Both the position numbers and the translations under genes were made by a program. The notes under the pieces are model-generated. The model was not told where the DNA came from and searched no databases. It saw only the letters and a program-made list of their open reading frames with translations. Positions 1 to 6,150 of a stretch of 6,150 nt of DNA are shown here, one piece after another. How positions within the stretch are numbered: the first letter of the stretch is position 1; each line of letters begins with the position of its first letter. Origin of the DNA: Desulfobacteraceae bacterium (lineage in GTDB: Bacteria; Desulfobacterota; Desulfobacteria; Desulfobacterales; Desulfosalsimonadaceae); assembly GCA_007136525.1 (NCBI GenBank), contig SLGU01000168.1, forward strand, positions 1-6,150, in the 5' to 3' direction.

Positions 1-1914
1 ATGGCCCTTGACGATTTTGGCCAGAACCCGTTGATCGTCAGAAGTTCGAGCATTCTCGAGGATCAGGTGGGTGCGGCCTTCTCCGGGAAATACAAGAGCC
101 TGTTTCTGGCAAACCAGGGCAACAAGAAGCAGCGCCTGGAGGCCGTTATGGACGCCATTACGGAAATCTACGCGTCGATGTACAGCCCCGATTCCGTTCA
201 ATATCGCGCGGAGCGGGGGATGCTCGATTTCCACGAGGAAATGGGTATCATCATCCAGGAAGTGGTCGGCAGACGTATCGGCCCTTATTTCATGCCGCTG
301 TTTGCAGGTGTGGCTTTCAGCAACAATGAATTCCGCTGGTCCCCCCGAATCAGGCGTGAAGACGGGTTGATCCGCATGGTCATGGGCATGGGGACGCGCG
401 CGGTGGACCGCCTCAACGATGATTTCCCGATTCTCATATCGCCCGGCCAGCCGACACTGCGGGTGAACACCATGCCCGAAGAGATCAAGCGCTATTCTCC
501 CAAGCGGGTTGATGCGGTGAACCTGGAAAAAAACGTTTTTGAAAGCATCGACATTGACGATTTTTTAAAAAATTATGGCCCGCTGGTGCCCGGTCTCCAG
601 GACATCGTATCCGTATACCGGGATGATTACATCCGCAGAACGTCTGCCATTGACATTGATTTCGGCAGCGATGACCTGGTTGTCACGTTTGAAGGCATTG
701 CCGCCAATTCCACTTTTGTGAAGACCGTTCAGATAATGCTCGAGGTGCTCAAGGAAAAAATGCAGACCCCCATCGATATCGAATTCGCTTTCGATGGAAA
801 GCATTTGTACCTGCTTCAGTGCCGTTCCCAAAGCTCCGGTGAGGAAAGTGCGCCCGGACCGATACCCAAGGACATCGAGAAGAAGGATATTGTATTTTCG
901 GCCAAAAAGCATATATCCAACGGTGTTATTTCCGATATCTCCCACATCGTTTACGTCGACCCGGAAGGGTATAACAGCCTTCAGTCCCTGGACGACCTGG
1001 CTGCGGTCGGACGTGCCGTTGGAAAGATCAACGCTTTGCTTCCGAAGCGGTGCTTCATCCTTATGGGCCCGGGGCGCTGGGGCAGCAGGGGGGATATCAA
1101 GCTTGGGGTGCAGATCAGCTATGCCGATATCAACAATTGCGCAGCGATCATAGAAATTGCAAAGAAGAAGTCAAACTATGTTCCTGAACTGTCATTTGGC
1201 ACGCATTTCTTTCAGGATCTTGTCGAAGCCAATATCCGGTATCTGCCGCTTTATCCTGATGACGAGGGTATTATTTTCAATACGGTATTTTTTTCGCGTT
1301 CCAGGAATACGCTTCCACAACTGCTGCCGGATTACAGCGGGCTTGCAGACGTGATCAAGGTCATCGATGTCCCTGTTTCAACCAACGGGAAAGTACTGCA
1401 GATTTCGATGAATGCTGAGATCGGCGAAGCAATCGGTTTTCTGGCGGAGCACACCGGCGAAAAAACGGTTCAAATCAGCGAAATACTGGCAAACAAGAAG
1501 TTTGAACGCTACGAGGACGTCCGGTTTGACGATAAGTTCTGGCAGTGGCGATCTTACATGGTGGAATGCATCGTCGAACGGCTCGACCCCTCTCGCTTCG
1601 GTGTAAAAAGCGCATACCTGATCGGCAGTGTGAACAGCGGCACGGCTGGTCCGGGCAGTGACATCGACATGATCCTGCATTTCGTCGGGGATGCTGAACA
1701 GCGGAAAAACCTGGAATTATGGCTTGAAGGCTGGAGCATGGCGCTTGCGGAAATCAATTATCTCAAAACCGGGTATTCCTCCGAGGGGCTGCTGGATGCG
1801 CACATTATCACCGATGAGGACATTGCCAATAAAACGTCTTATGCGCATAAAATAGGTGCGGTGACAGATCCTGCCACACCTATTTCTGTTTTAGGGAAAA
1901 AGGACAGGCGCTGA
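1..1914 (+). CDS. PEP synthase/PPDK-type ATP-grasp protein with C-terminal nucleotidyltransferase domain (5' partial)
   Basis: The visible 637 residues start inside a PPDK/PEP-synthase N-terminal nucleotide-binding domain. The VRSSS..ED motif (R14, E20-D21) is the family's PLAVRSS signature, which normally lies about 90 residues in, so the true start is probably upstream even though the window opens on ATG. D259 and E261, then Q273 and R275 (LLQCRS), reproduce the spacing of the D-x-E and Q-x-R nucleotide/metal ligands of PPDK. A middle section of about 290-500 has conserved-looking GPGRWGSRGD (356-365) and SFGTHFFQD (398-406) motifs; I know of no function for it. I see no GG-x-TSHAA phosphohistidine motif and no PEP-binding TIM barrel, so classical PEP synthesis is unlikely. 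The C-terminus (about 513-637) is a polymerase-beta-type nucleotidyltransferase with GS (542-543), SDID (D554, D556) and possible third carboxylate D599. It is predicted cytosolic. The real substrate is unknown. The small membrane-protein gene follows on the same strand. Domain calls are confident, function is not. Confidence 0.85.
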   Translation: MALDDFGQNPLIVRSSSILEDQVGAAFSGKYKSLFLANQGNKKQRLEAVMDAITEIYASMYSPDSVQYRAERGMLDFHEEMGIIIQEVVGRRIGPYFMPLFAGVAFSNNEFRWSPRIRREDGLIRMVMGMGTRAVDRLNDDFPILISPGQPTLRVNTMPEEIKRYSPKRVDAVNLEKNVFESIDIDDFLKNYGPLVPGLQDIVSVYRDDYIRRTSAIDIDFGSDDLVVTFEGIAANSTFVKTVQIMLEVLKEKMQTPIDIEFAFDGKHLYLLQCRSQSSGEESAPGPIPKDIEKKDIVFSAKKHISNGVISDISHIVYVDPEGYNSLQSLDDLAAVGRAVGKINALLPKRCFILMGPGRWGSRGDIKLGVQISYADINNCAAIIEIAKKKSNYVPELSFGTHFFQDLVEANIRYLPLYPDDEGIIFNTVFFSRSRNTLPQLLPDYSGLADVIKVIDVPVSTNGKVLQISMNAEIGEAIGFLAEHTGEKTVQISEILANKKFERYEDVRFDDKFWQWRSYMVECIVERLDPSRFGVKSAYLIGSVNSGTAGPGSDIDMILHFVGDAEQRKNLELWLEGWSMALAEINYLKTGYSSEGLLDAHIITDEDIANKTSYAHKIGAVTDPATPISVLGKKDRR

Positions 1915-1990
1915 CCCCGTGAACTGAATCAATCAGCCGGAAGCGCAGCCAGACTTTTCAGTCCAGAAGAACTGCACCCACAAACCAGTA

Positions 1991-1998
1991 AAGGGAGG
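1991..1998 (+). promoter_or_regulatory. Shine-Dalgarno that sets the start of the small membrane protein
   Basis: AAGGGAGG lies 7 nt before the ATG at 2006 but only 1 nt before the in-frame ATG at 2000. Normal ribosome spacing therefore favours 2006, shortening the protein by two residues. Confidence 0.75.
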
Positions 1999-2005
1999 CA
2001 TGCGA

Positions 2006-2392
2006 ATGGAAAACAGAATAACACCCAACGAAAGTACACATGCAGTGAACGGCCTTTTTACCCCGGAGCGGAAAATGGCGTCCGCAGTCTATATCCTCTA
2101 TCTGCTGAGCATGCTTATCGGCATCACATCAATTGTCGGCGTGATCGTTGCGTATGTTTTCCAGGGGGAAGCATCTGAAATGGTCAAGACCCACTATCGT
2201 TTCCAGATACGCACCTTCTGGATTGGTCTTCTGCTCGGTTTGGTGGGCCTGCTGCTCACCGTTGTCTTTATCGGGTTTCTGGTGCTGCTGTTTCTGCTGG
2301 TATGGTTTGTCGTGCGCTGCGTGCTCGGCTTGAAATACCTCAACGAAGGAAAGCCTGTGCCCAACGCGGCCTCCTGGATGTTCGGTACCTGA
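2006..2392 (+). CDS. Small three-helix membrane protein, DUF4870/COG3671-like
   Basis: This is a 128-residue protein with a short polar N-terminus (1-25) and three hydrophobic segments at about 26-52, 68-86 and 87-107. The motif HYRFQIRTFW (63-72) between helices 1 and 2, and the ending GKPVPNAASWMFGT, match my memory of the DUF4870/COG3671 family of uncharacterised inner-membrane proteins, and the length is typical. No enzyme motif or signal peptidase site is visible and no function is established. The start at 2006 is chosen because GGAGG sits 7 nt upstream. The gene begins 91 nt after the ATP-grasp/nucleotidyltransferase gene on the same strand, with no convincing terminator between them, so co-transcription is possible. 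It converges with the histidine kinase gene, leaving 45 nt between stop codons. Family placement is fairly sure; role unknown. Confidence 0.85.
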   Translation: MENRITPNESTHAVNGLFTPERKMASAVYILYLLSMLIGITSIVGVIVAYVFQGEASEMVKTHYRFQIRTFWIGLLLGLVGLLLTVVFIGFLVLLFLLVWFVVRCVLGLKYLNEGKPVPNAASWMFGT

Positions 2393-2437
2393 CGCTGCTT
2401 CGTTGATGCCAAAACAGCCCGCACGATTCCCGGGATG

Positions 2438-4960
2438 TCAACCCGTACCGGTAAGAACTTCCCGGACTTTGCGAGAGAGTTCAGAGACACTGAAAGGCTT
2501 CTGAATAAAATTTAAATCCTTTTCCAGGACGCCTTTGCTGGAGATCATATCCGCTGTGTGGCCGGACATGAAAATGACCCGTATGTCGGGGTTCATGGCA
2601 GCAACGTTTTTAGACAGGGTGGGACCGTTCATGACCGGCATCACCACATCGGTCAGAAGCAGGTGAATTTTACCGACGTAATTCTTGACGGTGCTGATCG
2701 CATCTTTCGGGCAGGCGGCTGCGATTACCGTGTAGCCCAAAGATTCCAGCATGGTTTTACAGATATCCAGGTTCATGGGTTCGTCCTCCACCACCAGGAT
2801 GGTTTCCCTGCCTTCCAAATGAGGCTTTTCGCTTTGCCTTTCCTGAATCGGTTCGGCGGGGCCTTTCGTGTAACGGGGAAAGTATACCCTGAACGTCGAT
2901 CCCCTGCCGGGTTCGCTGCTGACACTGATAAAACCGTTGTTCTGCCGGATAATGCCATAAACCGTGGCGAGCCCCAAGCCTGTGCCCTTGCCGGTTTCCT
3001 TGGTCGTGAAGAACGGGTCAAAAAGCTTGTCCATAATCGTCTCGTCGATGCCGCAGCCATCGTCGATCACGGACAAAACGACATAATCTCCGGGCTTACA
3101 GCCCCTGTGGGATTCACAATAGGCAGCGTCAAGCGTGATAATGCCCGTTTCAACGGTCACCTTGCCGGCGCCTGTGATGGCATCCCTCGCATTGACGCAC
3201 AGGTTCGTTAAGATCTGGTCTATTTGTGCAGGGTCGATTTTAATCGGCCAGAGCTGGGGTCCCGGCTGCCAGGACAGGGCGATGTCTTCGCCTATGAGAC
3301 GGCTGAGGAGCCTGAGTCCTTTGCTGATGGCTTCGTTCAGGTCAAGGCTTCTCGGCTTGATAACCTGTTTGCGTGCAAATGCGAGCAGTTTCCGTGCGAT
3401 ATCCGCCGATCGGCTCGCGGCGTTGTGAATTTCTTGAAGCTTCCTATAGAGCGGGGATGATTCATCGATGCTCTCAAGGGCCAGTTCAGCATAGCCCATG
3501 ATTACGTTGAGCATGTTATTGAAATCATGGGCCACACCGCCTGCAAGCTGCCCCACGGACTCCATTTTTCGTGCCTGGTTCAGTTGCTCTTCAAGCATGA
3601 TCTGCTCTTTTTCCGACTGCTTGCGCCTTGCGTTGGTGAACACCTGGGCAACAATGGATGCCGCCATGCTGGAAAAGGCCTCTTCATCGGAATGCCATTT
3701 CCGGATGGGCCCGATGTGTTCAAGGCATACAACCCCGGCCACTGATCCTTCGATGATCACACCGGCATCGAGCAGGGATGTAATCCCCAAGGGGGCAAGG
3801 TAGACATCTGTCAATCCTTGCAGCCTATGGTCGCTTTGCGCATCTTCGGCATAAATCCGGCTTTCGGCACGCATGGTGTCAGAATAAACTGAGAAATCGG
3901 CTGTTTTCAAGACGGTACCGCTGCTGTGGCGTCCTGCGGAGGCTTCGTACAGGGAAAGGCAATGCAGTTCAGAGCCGTCATCCGATAGCATCCACACGCT
4001 GGCCCGTTCCACCCCGATGCTTTCGGCGATGATTTCCGTTATCCGTTTCATTGCATCAGGTATTTCTCCCGAAAGAATCACCGCATCAAGGACAATTTCC
4101 GCGATACCCGCCCGTTGGCTTTTTGCACGATTTTCACTAGCCATTAGGGCATGTTCAGCTATTTTTCGTTCAGTAATATCCCGGGTACTGAAAAGGATTT
4201 CCTTGGGATTGCCGTTTTCGTCCGGCAGTAATCGCCCGAGGGTTTCAAACCACAGGTAGGCCCCATCGGATTTCCTGTAACGGTATTCCACTTGTCGGGA
4301 TTCATCACGCATGTCCACGAATTCTTTGAAAATAGCATACAACTCCGCCTGATCGTCAGGATGAACGAACTCAAAGACATTCCTACCCATCAGGGCATCC
4401 AGGTCGTACCCAAGCATGGCGTGTGATGTGTTAAGAAATTTAAAGTTTCCTTCCAGGTCGGCAAGGGAAACCAGCTCGAACATATTATCCAGTATATAAA
4501 GCAGCAGCTGTGACTTTTCTTTGAAAGCGGTTTCGGCACGCTTGCGGTCGTCTATGGCCGTGGTGAAACCCTGGTAGCTTATAACCTTTCCCCGTTCATC
4601 CCTGATGGTCCGGGCATTGGTCGATACCCAGAAGCAAGTCCCGTCACGGCGGATCAACTGGTGCTCGAAATTGAACACTTCGCCGCGGGTTTCCAGGATA
4701 TGCTTGAAATGAGTTCTCCGGTCCGGTTCAGAATAGATCTGGGCGGCGATATCGCTTATGGCTTCAACCAGTTGTTTGGGGGAGTCATATCCCAGCATTT
4801 GAGCCATGGCCGGATTGACGCAAAGAAAGCGACCGTCAGGCGTAGAGGTGAAAAAACCGATGGGGGCATTGTTGAGTAATTCTTGATAATTCAATAACTT
4901 GTCTGCATTTGCGTGACCGATGCATATGTCATTCTGATGTTCTGAACCATCTTCGGCCAT
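2438..4960 (-). CDS. Soluble hybrid sensor histidine kinase (PAS-PAS-GAF-HisKA-HATPase-REC)
   Basis: It autophosphorylates a histidine from ATP and passes the phosphate to its own receiver. Positions count from the ATG at 4960 (840 aa). PAS1 spans about 20-140 and PAS2 about 147-268 (ending STRDITERK). A GAF domain spans about 285-440, followed by a short coiled linker. HisKA has the H-box AHDFNN with H478. HATPase_c has the N-box residue N590, G1 DDGCGI (633-638), F-box FDPFFTTK (647-654) and G2 GKGTGLGL (657-664). REC has acidic residues E725-D726, phosphoacceptor D771 (LLTDVVMP), S799 and K821. All catalytic residues are present. There is no signal peptide or membrane helix, so it is a cytosolic sensor; PAS/GAF ligands (redox, haem, flavin, small molecules) cannot be read from sequence. 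An in-frame ATG at 4972 would add four residues, but GGAGA 5 nt before 4960 favours the shorter form. No partner response regulator lies in the window, so it is an orphan here. Confidence 0.95.
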   Translation of the reverse strand: MAEDGSEHQNDICIGHANADKLLNYQELLNNAPIGFFTSTPDGRFLCVNPAMAQMLGYDSPKQLVEAISDIAAQIYSEPDRRTHFKHILETRGEVFNFEHQLIRRDGTCFWVSTNARTIRDERGKVISYQGFTTAIDDRKRAETAFKEKSQLLLYILDNMFELVSLADLEGNFKFLNTSHAMLGYDLDALMGRNVFEFVHPDDQAELYAIFKEFVDMRDESRQVEYRYRKSDGAYLWFETLGRLLPDENGNPKEILFSTRDITERKIAEHALMASENRAKSQRAGIAEIVLDAVILSGEIPDAMKRITEIIAESIGVERASVWMLSDDGSELHCLSLYEASAGRHSSGTVLKTADFSVYSDTMRAESRIYAEDAQSDHRLQGLTDVYLAPLGITSLLDAGVIIEGSVAGVVCLEHIGPIRKWHSDEEAFSSMAASIVAQVFTNARRKQSEKEQIMLEEQLNQARKMESVGQLAGGVAHDFNNMLNVIMGYAELALESIDESSPLYRKLQEIHNAASRSADIARKLLAFARKQVIKPRSLDLNEAISKGLRLLSRLIGEDIALSWQPGPQLWPIKIDPAQIDQILTNLCVNARDAITGAGKVTVETGIITLDAAYCESHRGCKPGDYVVLSVIDDGCGIDETIMDKLFDPFFTTKETGKGTGLGLATVYGIIRQNNGFISVSSEPGRGSTFRVYFPRYTKGPAEPIQERQSEKPHLEGRETILVVEDEPMNLDICKTMLESLGYTVIAAACPKDAISTVKNYVGKIHLLLTDVVMPVMNGPTLSKNVAAMNPDIRVIFMSGHTADMISSKGVLEKDLNFIQKPFSVSELSRKVREVLTGTG

Positions 4961-4965
4961 GCCTG

Positions 4966-4970
4966 TCTCC
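4966..4970 (-). promoter_or_regulatory. Shine-Dalgarno of the hybrid kinase, deciding its start
   Basis: On the minus strand GGAGA is followed by 5 nt and then ATG at 4960. The alternative ATG at 4972 overlaps this element's upstream edge and has only a pyrimidine-rich leader before it, so 4960 is preferred. Confidence 0.6.
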
Positions 4971-5028
4971 ATTGTAGGGTAAAAAAGGGGAGCTTTCCGT
5001 TGATGATATTTGTCTGCTGATAAAATGT

Positions 5029-5057
5029 ATGATATAGCAAGATATCAAAAATTTCAA
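5029..5057 (-). promoter_or_regulatory. Sigma70-type promoter of the hybrid kinase gene
   Basis: On the minus strand, TTGAAA (-35, 5057-5052) and TATCAT (-10, 5034-5029) are separated by exactly 17 nt. Each hexamer matches the consensus at 5 of 6 positions. An A/T-tract at about 5056-5076 lies just upstream of the -35 and could act as an UP-like element. Transcription would start near 5022, giving a leader of about 60 nt before the ATG at 4960. This is prediction from sequence only. Confidence 0.6.
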
Positions 5058-5077
5058 AAAAAATGACGGAAAAATTG

Positions 5078-5098
5078 GTTTTGCTGCAGCTGCAAAAC
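5078..5098 (+). promoter_or_regulatory. 21-bp inverted repeat, candidate operator in the divergent region
   Basis: GTTTTGC (5078-5084) and GCAAAAC (5092-5098) form perfect 7-bp arms. The central TGCAGCT adds two further pairs around a central A, giving 9 of 10 symmetric positions. It lies about 40 nt before the START gene ATG and about 20 nt beyond the -35 of the kinase promoter, a sensible place for a dimeric regulator acting on one or both genes. No T-tract follows it, so it is not an intrinsic terminator. I do not recognise the binding protein. Confidence 0.4.
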
Positions 5099-5135
5099 GG
5101 AGATACAGCATTATTATCACATGAAAAGGGTTTTT

Positions 5136-5804
5136 ATGAGCCGTTCCATACGCATCATTCCGGTTATTGTACTGTTATTCGTCTTTTTTCCCCCGGCCGT
5201 CCTGCGCTCCGGTGGGATATGGGAGAAAACCACGGAAGACGCGGAGCATGGCATTGATGTTTATACCCGAACTGTCGAAGGCTCTCCGATAAAGGCCTAC
5301 CAGGGCCGCACGACCGTGGAAGCCACCTTGGATGCCCTGGTGAGCCTCATGTCGGATGTCGCGTCATTTCCCCTGTGGATGCACAACGTGAACAGTGCGA
5401 GGGTCCTTGATATCATTAACGATAAAGAGCGTATCGCTTATGTTTCCCAAGGCGTGCCATGGCCGGTGAGGGACCGCGACCTGGTCCTTTACTCGAAACT
5501 TGAAATGAACCCGGACACCGGGGGCGTCATTATCAACATCGAGGCATGGCCTGACGCCTATCGCGAGCAGGAAGGGCACCTCCGGATAACCGATATGAAA
5601 AGCAGCTGGGTGTTCACGCCGAAAGAAAACGGCATGGTCGAAGTCGTTTATGAAACCCACGTGGATCCGGGTGGAAGGATACCACCCCGCCTGGTGAACG
5701 CCCATACACTGGACACCCCGCTCAATTCACTCCGTGGACTGCGGGAAATGATCAAAAGACCGGAATATCGCGACGCCTTCATGGATGTGCTGCATCAAAA
5801 CTGA
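5136..5804 (+). CDS. Exported START/SRPBCC-fold lipid-binding protein
   Basis: This is a 222-residue protein counted from the ATG at 5136. A basic N-terminus (MSRSIR) followed by a hydrophobic run at about 7-23 looks like a Sec signal peptide, or an uncleaved anchor, placing the domain in the periplasm. The remainder (about 33-212) resembles a START domain: FPLWMHNV (78-85), PWPVRDRDLVLYS (108-120), a W/TP strand (SWVFTP, 157-162) and the C-terminal DPGGRIPPRLVN (177-188) leading into the helix that closes the lipid cavity. START folds bind a hydrophobic ligand such as a lipid or sterol in a central pocket; they need no catalytic residues and the ligand here is unknown. An in-frame ATG at 5121 would add five residues. 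AAAAGGG lies 5 nt before 5136 while nothing similar precedes 5121, so 5136 is mildly preferred. The gene is divergent from the kinase and convergent with the acyl-CoA ligase. Its stop codon overlaps the left arm of the palindrome. Confidence 0.85.
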   Translation: MSRSIRIIPVIVLLFVFFPPAVLRSGGIWEKTTEDAEHGIDVYTRTVEGSPIKAYQGRTTVEATLDALVSLMSDVASFPLWMHNVNSARVLDIINDKERIAYVSQGVPWPVRDRDLVLYSKLEMNPDTGGVIINIEAWPDAYREQEGHLRITDMKSSWVFTPKENGMVEVVYETHVDPGGRIPPRLVNAHTLDTPLNSLRGLREMIKRPEYRDAFMDVLHQN

Positions 5805-5967
5805 CGGCTTCGTAAAAGGCCCAATATCTGCGTTGCGAACAATCTTTGAAGAATCTCACGTACGGATAAGTACGCTCAATTCTTCGAAAATTGCTCGCGC
5901 CTGGATCCCTAACTTTTTACAAAGCCGTCTGAAAACGACTTTTTACGGGTTCATCAAAACTGACGGC
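5793..5967. repeat. Exact 16-bp direct repeat bracketing the palindrome
   Basis: CATCAAAACTGACGGC occurs at 5793-5808, where it contains the last codons and stop of the START gene, and again at 5952-5967. The copies are identical and lie 159 bp apart, with the long palindrome between them. The arrangement could be a target-site duplication from insertion of the palindromic element, or a duplication by slippage or recombination. Sixteen bp is long for a typical insertion-sequence duplication. No transposase is present. Confidence 0.7.
5803..5929. repeat. 127-nt imperfect palindrome (REP/MITE-like intergenic element)
   Basis: GACGGCTTCGTAAAA (5803-5817) pairs with TTTTACAAAGCCGTC (5915-5929) at 14 of 15 positions. 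A second block, 5840-5854 against 5879-5893, pairs at 13 of 15. The inner CGTAC (5859-5863) and GTACG (5870-5874) close on a 6-nt GGATAA loop. Symmetry is centred near 5866, so the whole element could fold into one long hairpin in RNA or a cruciform in DNA. It lies between two convergent genes and overlaps the START stop codon, so it could attenuate read-through from either side, although no classic U-tract follows immediately. From memory, similar elements with GACGGCTTCGTAAAAAG ends are dispersed in Desulfobacterales genomes; this was not checked. Confidence 0.75.
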
Positions 5968-6011
5968 GCCAAGGCGATTCATATTTTCATGAAGGATGGG
6001 CGCCCAACCCA

Positions 6012-6150
6012 TCAGCGGTACATATCTTCGATGATATCCGCAAATGCCTTGTTGACGTATTTTCTCTTGACCTTCATGGTGGGGGTTACCTCGCCGTCCT
6101 CTTCGTAGAGTTTTTTGGGAAGAATCCTGAATTTTCGAATGTTTTCAACC
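6012..6150 (-). CDS. C-terminal end of an AMP-forming long-chain acyl-CoA synthetase (5' partial)
   Basis: The minus strand reads open from the window edge for 45 codons and stops at TGA (6014-6012). The residues include IRKFRILPK, then EEDGEVTPTMKVKRKYV and a closing IIEDMY. This is the characteristic C-terminus of FadD/FAA1-type acyl-CoA synthetases, in which DGE.TPT.K.KR holds the lysine of the mobile C-terminal domain that contacts the adenylate. The enzyme activates a fatty acid with ATP and joins it to CoA at the cytosolic side of the membrane. The rest of the gene, including the AMP-binding motif, lies beyond the window, so substrate chain length cannot be judged. It converges with the START gene; the region between them, 5805-6011, is mostly the palindromic element. 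Confidence 0.88.
   Translation of the reverse strand, partial: VENIRKFRILPKKLYEEDGEVTPTMKVKRKYVNKAFADIIEDMYR

Noticed and set aside
565..945. 126-codon minus-strand open frame inside the ATP-grasp gene
   Set aside because: It lies opposite a well-conserved domain and has no recognisable motif.
1952..1963. GACT-TTTC-AGTC hairpin between the first two genes
   Set aside because: A 4-bp stem with no T-tract is too weak to be called a terminator; the 91-nt gap holds nothing else I can support beyond the Shine-Dalgarno.
2000..2005. ATG at 2000 as the start of the small membrane protein
   Set aside because: The Shine-Dalgarno would be only 1 nt away; the ATG at 2006 has normal spacing.
2558..3211. 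217-codon plus-strand open frame inside the kinase region
   Set aside because: It is antisense to the HATPase and REC domains, whose motifs are complete on the minus strand; the translation looks like a shadow.
5000..5026. Plus-strand TTGATG-15-TAAAAT as a promoter of the START gene
   Set aside because: The 15-nt spacer is short and the region is AT-rich enough to give such matches by chance.
5995..6013. GATGGG/CCCATC hairpin at the end of the acyl-CoA synthetase gene, possible terminator
   Set aside because: The stem is only 6 bp, overlaps the stop codon, and no T-tract follows on the minus strand.
5785..6108. 107-codon plus-strand open frame after the START gene
   Set aside because: It runs through the palindrome and then antisense to the recognisable acyl-CoA synthetase C-terminus. 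It resembles no family and has no ribosome binding site.

Overview
The window reads as a chromosomal segment of a Gram-negative anaerobe, most likely a deltaproteobacterium of the Desulfobacterales type. This is inferred from protein flavour (a PPDK-like ATP-grasp/nucleotidyltransferase fusion, a PAS/GAF hybrid kinase, an AMP-forming acyl-CoA ligase), moderate GC, and a long palindromic intergenic repeat of a kind I recall from such genomes. No database was consulted, so taxonomy is tentative.

Layout. Positions 1-1914 (+) hold most of a large protein with a PEP-synthase/PPDK-type ATP-grasp domain and a C-terminal polymerase-beta-like nucleotidyltransferase domain; its N-terminus probably lies outside the window. 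After about 90 nt comes a small DUF4870/COG3671-type membrane protein (2006-2392, +), possibly in the same transcript. Convergent to it, 4960-2438 (-) encodes a soluble hybrid histidine kinase (PAS-PAS-GAF-HisKA-HATPase-REC). An AT-rich divergent region (4961-5135) carries a good sigma70-like promoter for the kinase and a 21-bp near-perfect inverted repeat upstream of the next gene. Positions 5136-5804 (+) encode an exported START/SRPBCC-fold lipid-binding protein. Its stop codon is overlapped by a 127-nt imperfect palindrome (5803-5929), itself bracketed by an exact 16-bp direct repeat. The right edge (6150-6012, -) holds the last 45 codons of a long-chain acyl-CoA synthetase.

How the genes relate. 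There is no obvious single pathway. The first two genes may be co-transcribed. The kinase and the START gene diverge from a shared control region, so joint regulation is possible but unproven. The START protein and the acyl-CoA ligase converge and both concern lipids, which is suggestive only. I see no CRISPR array, tRNA, rRNA, transposase or obvious defence system. The most unusual items are the ATP-grasp/nucleotidyltransferase fusion without a recognisable phosphohistidine domain, and the palindrome with its flanking 16-bp duplication.
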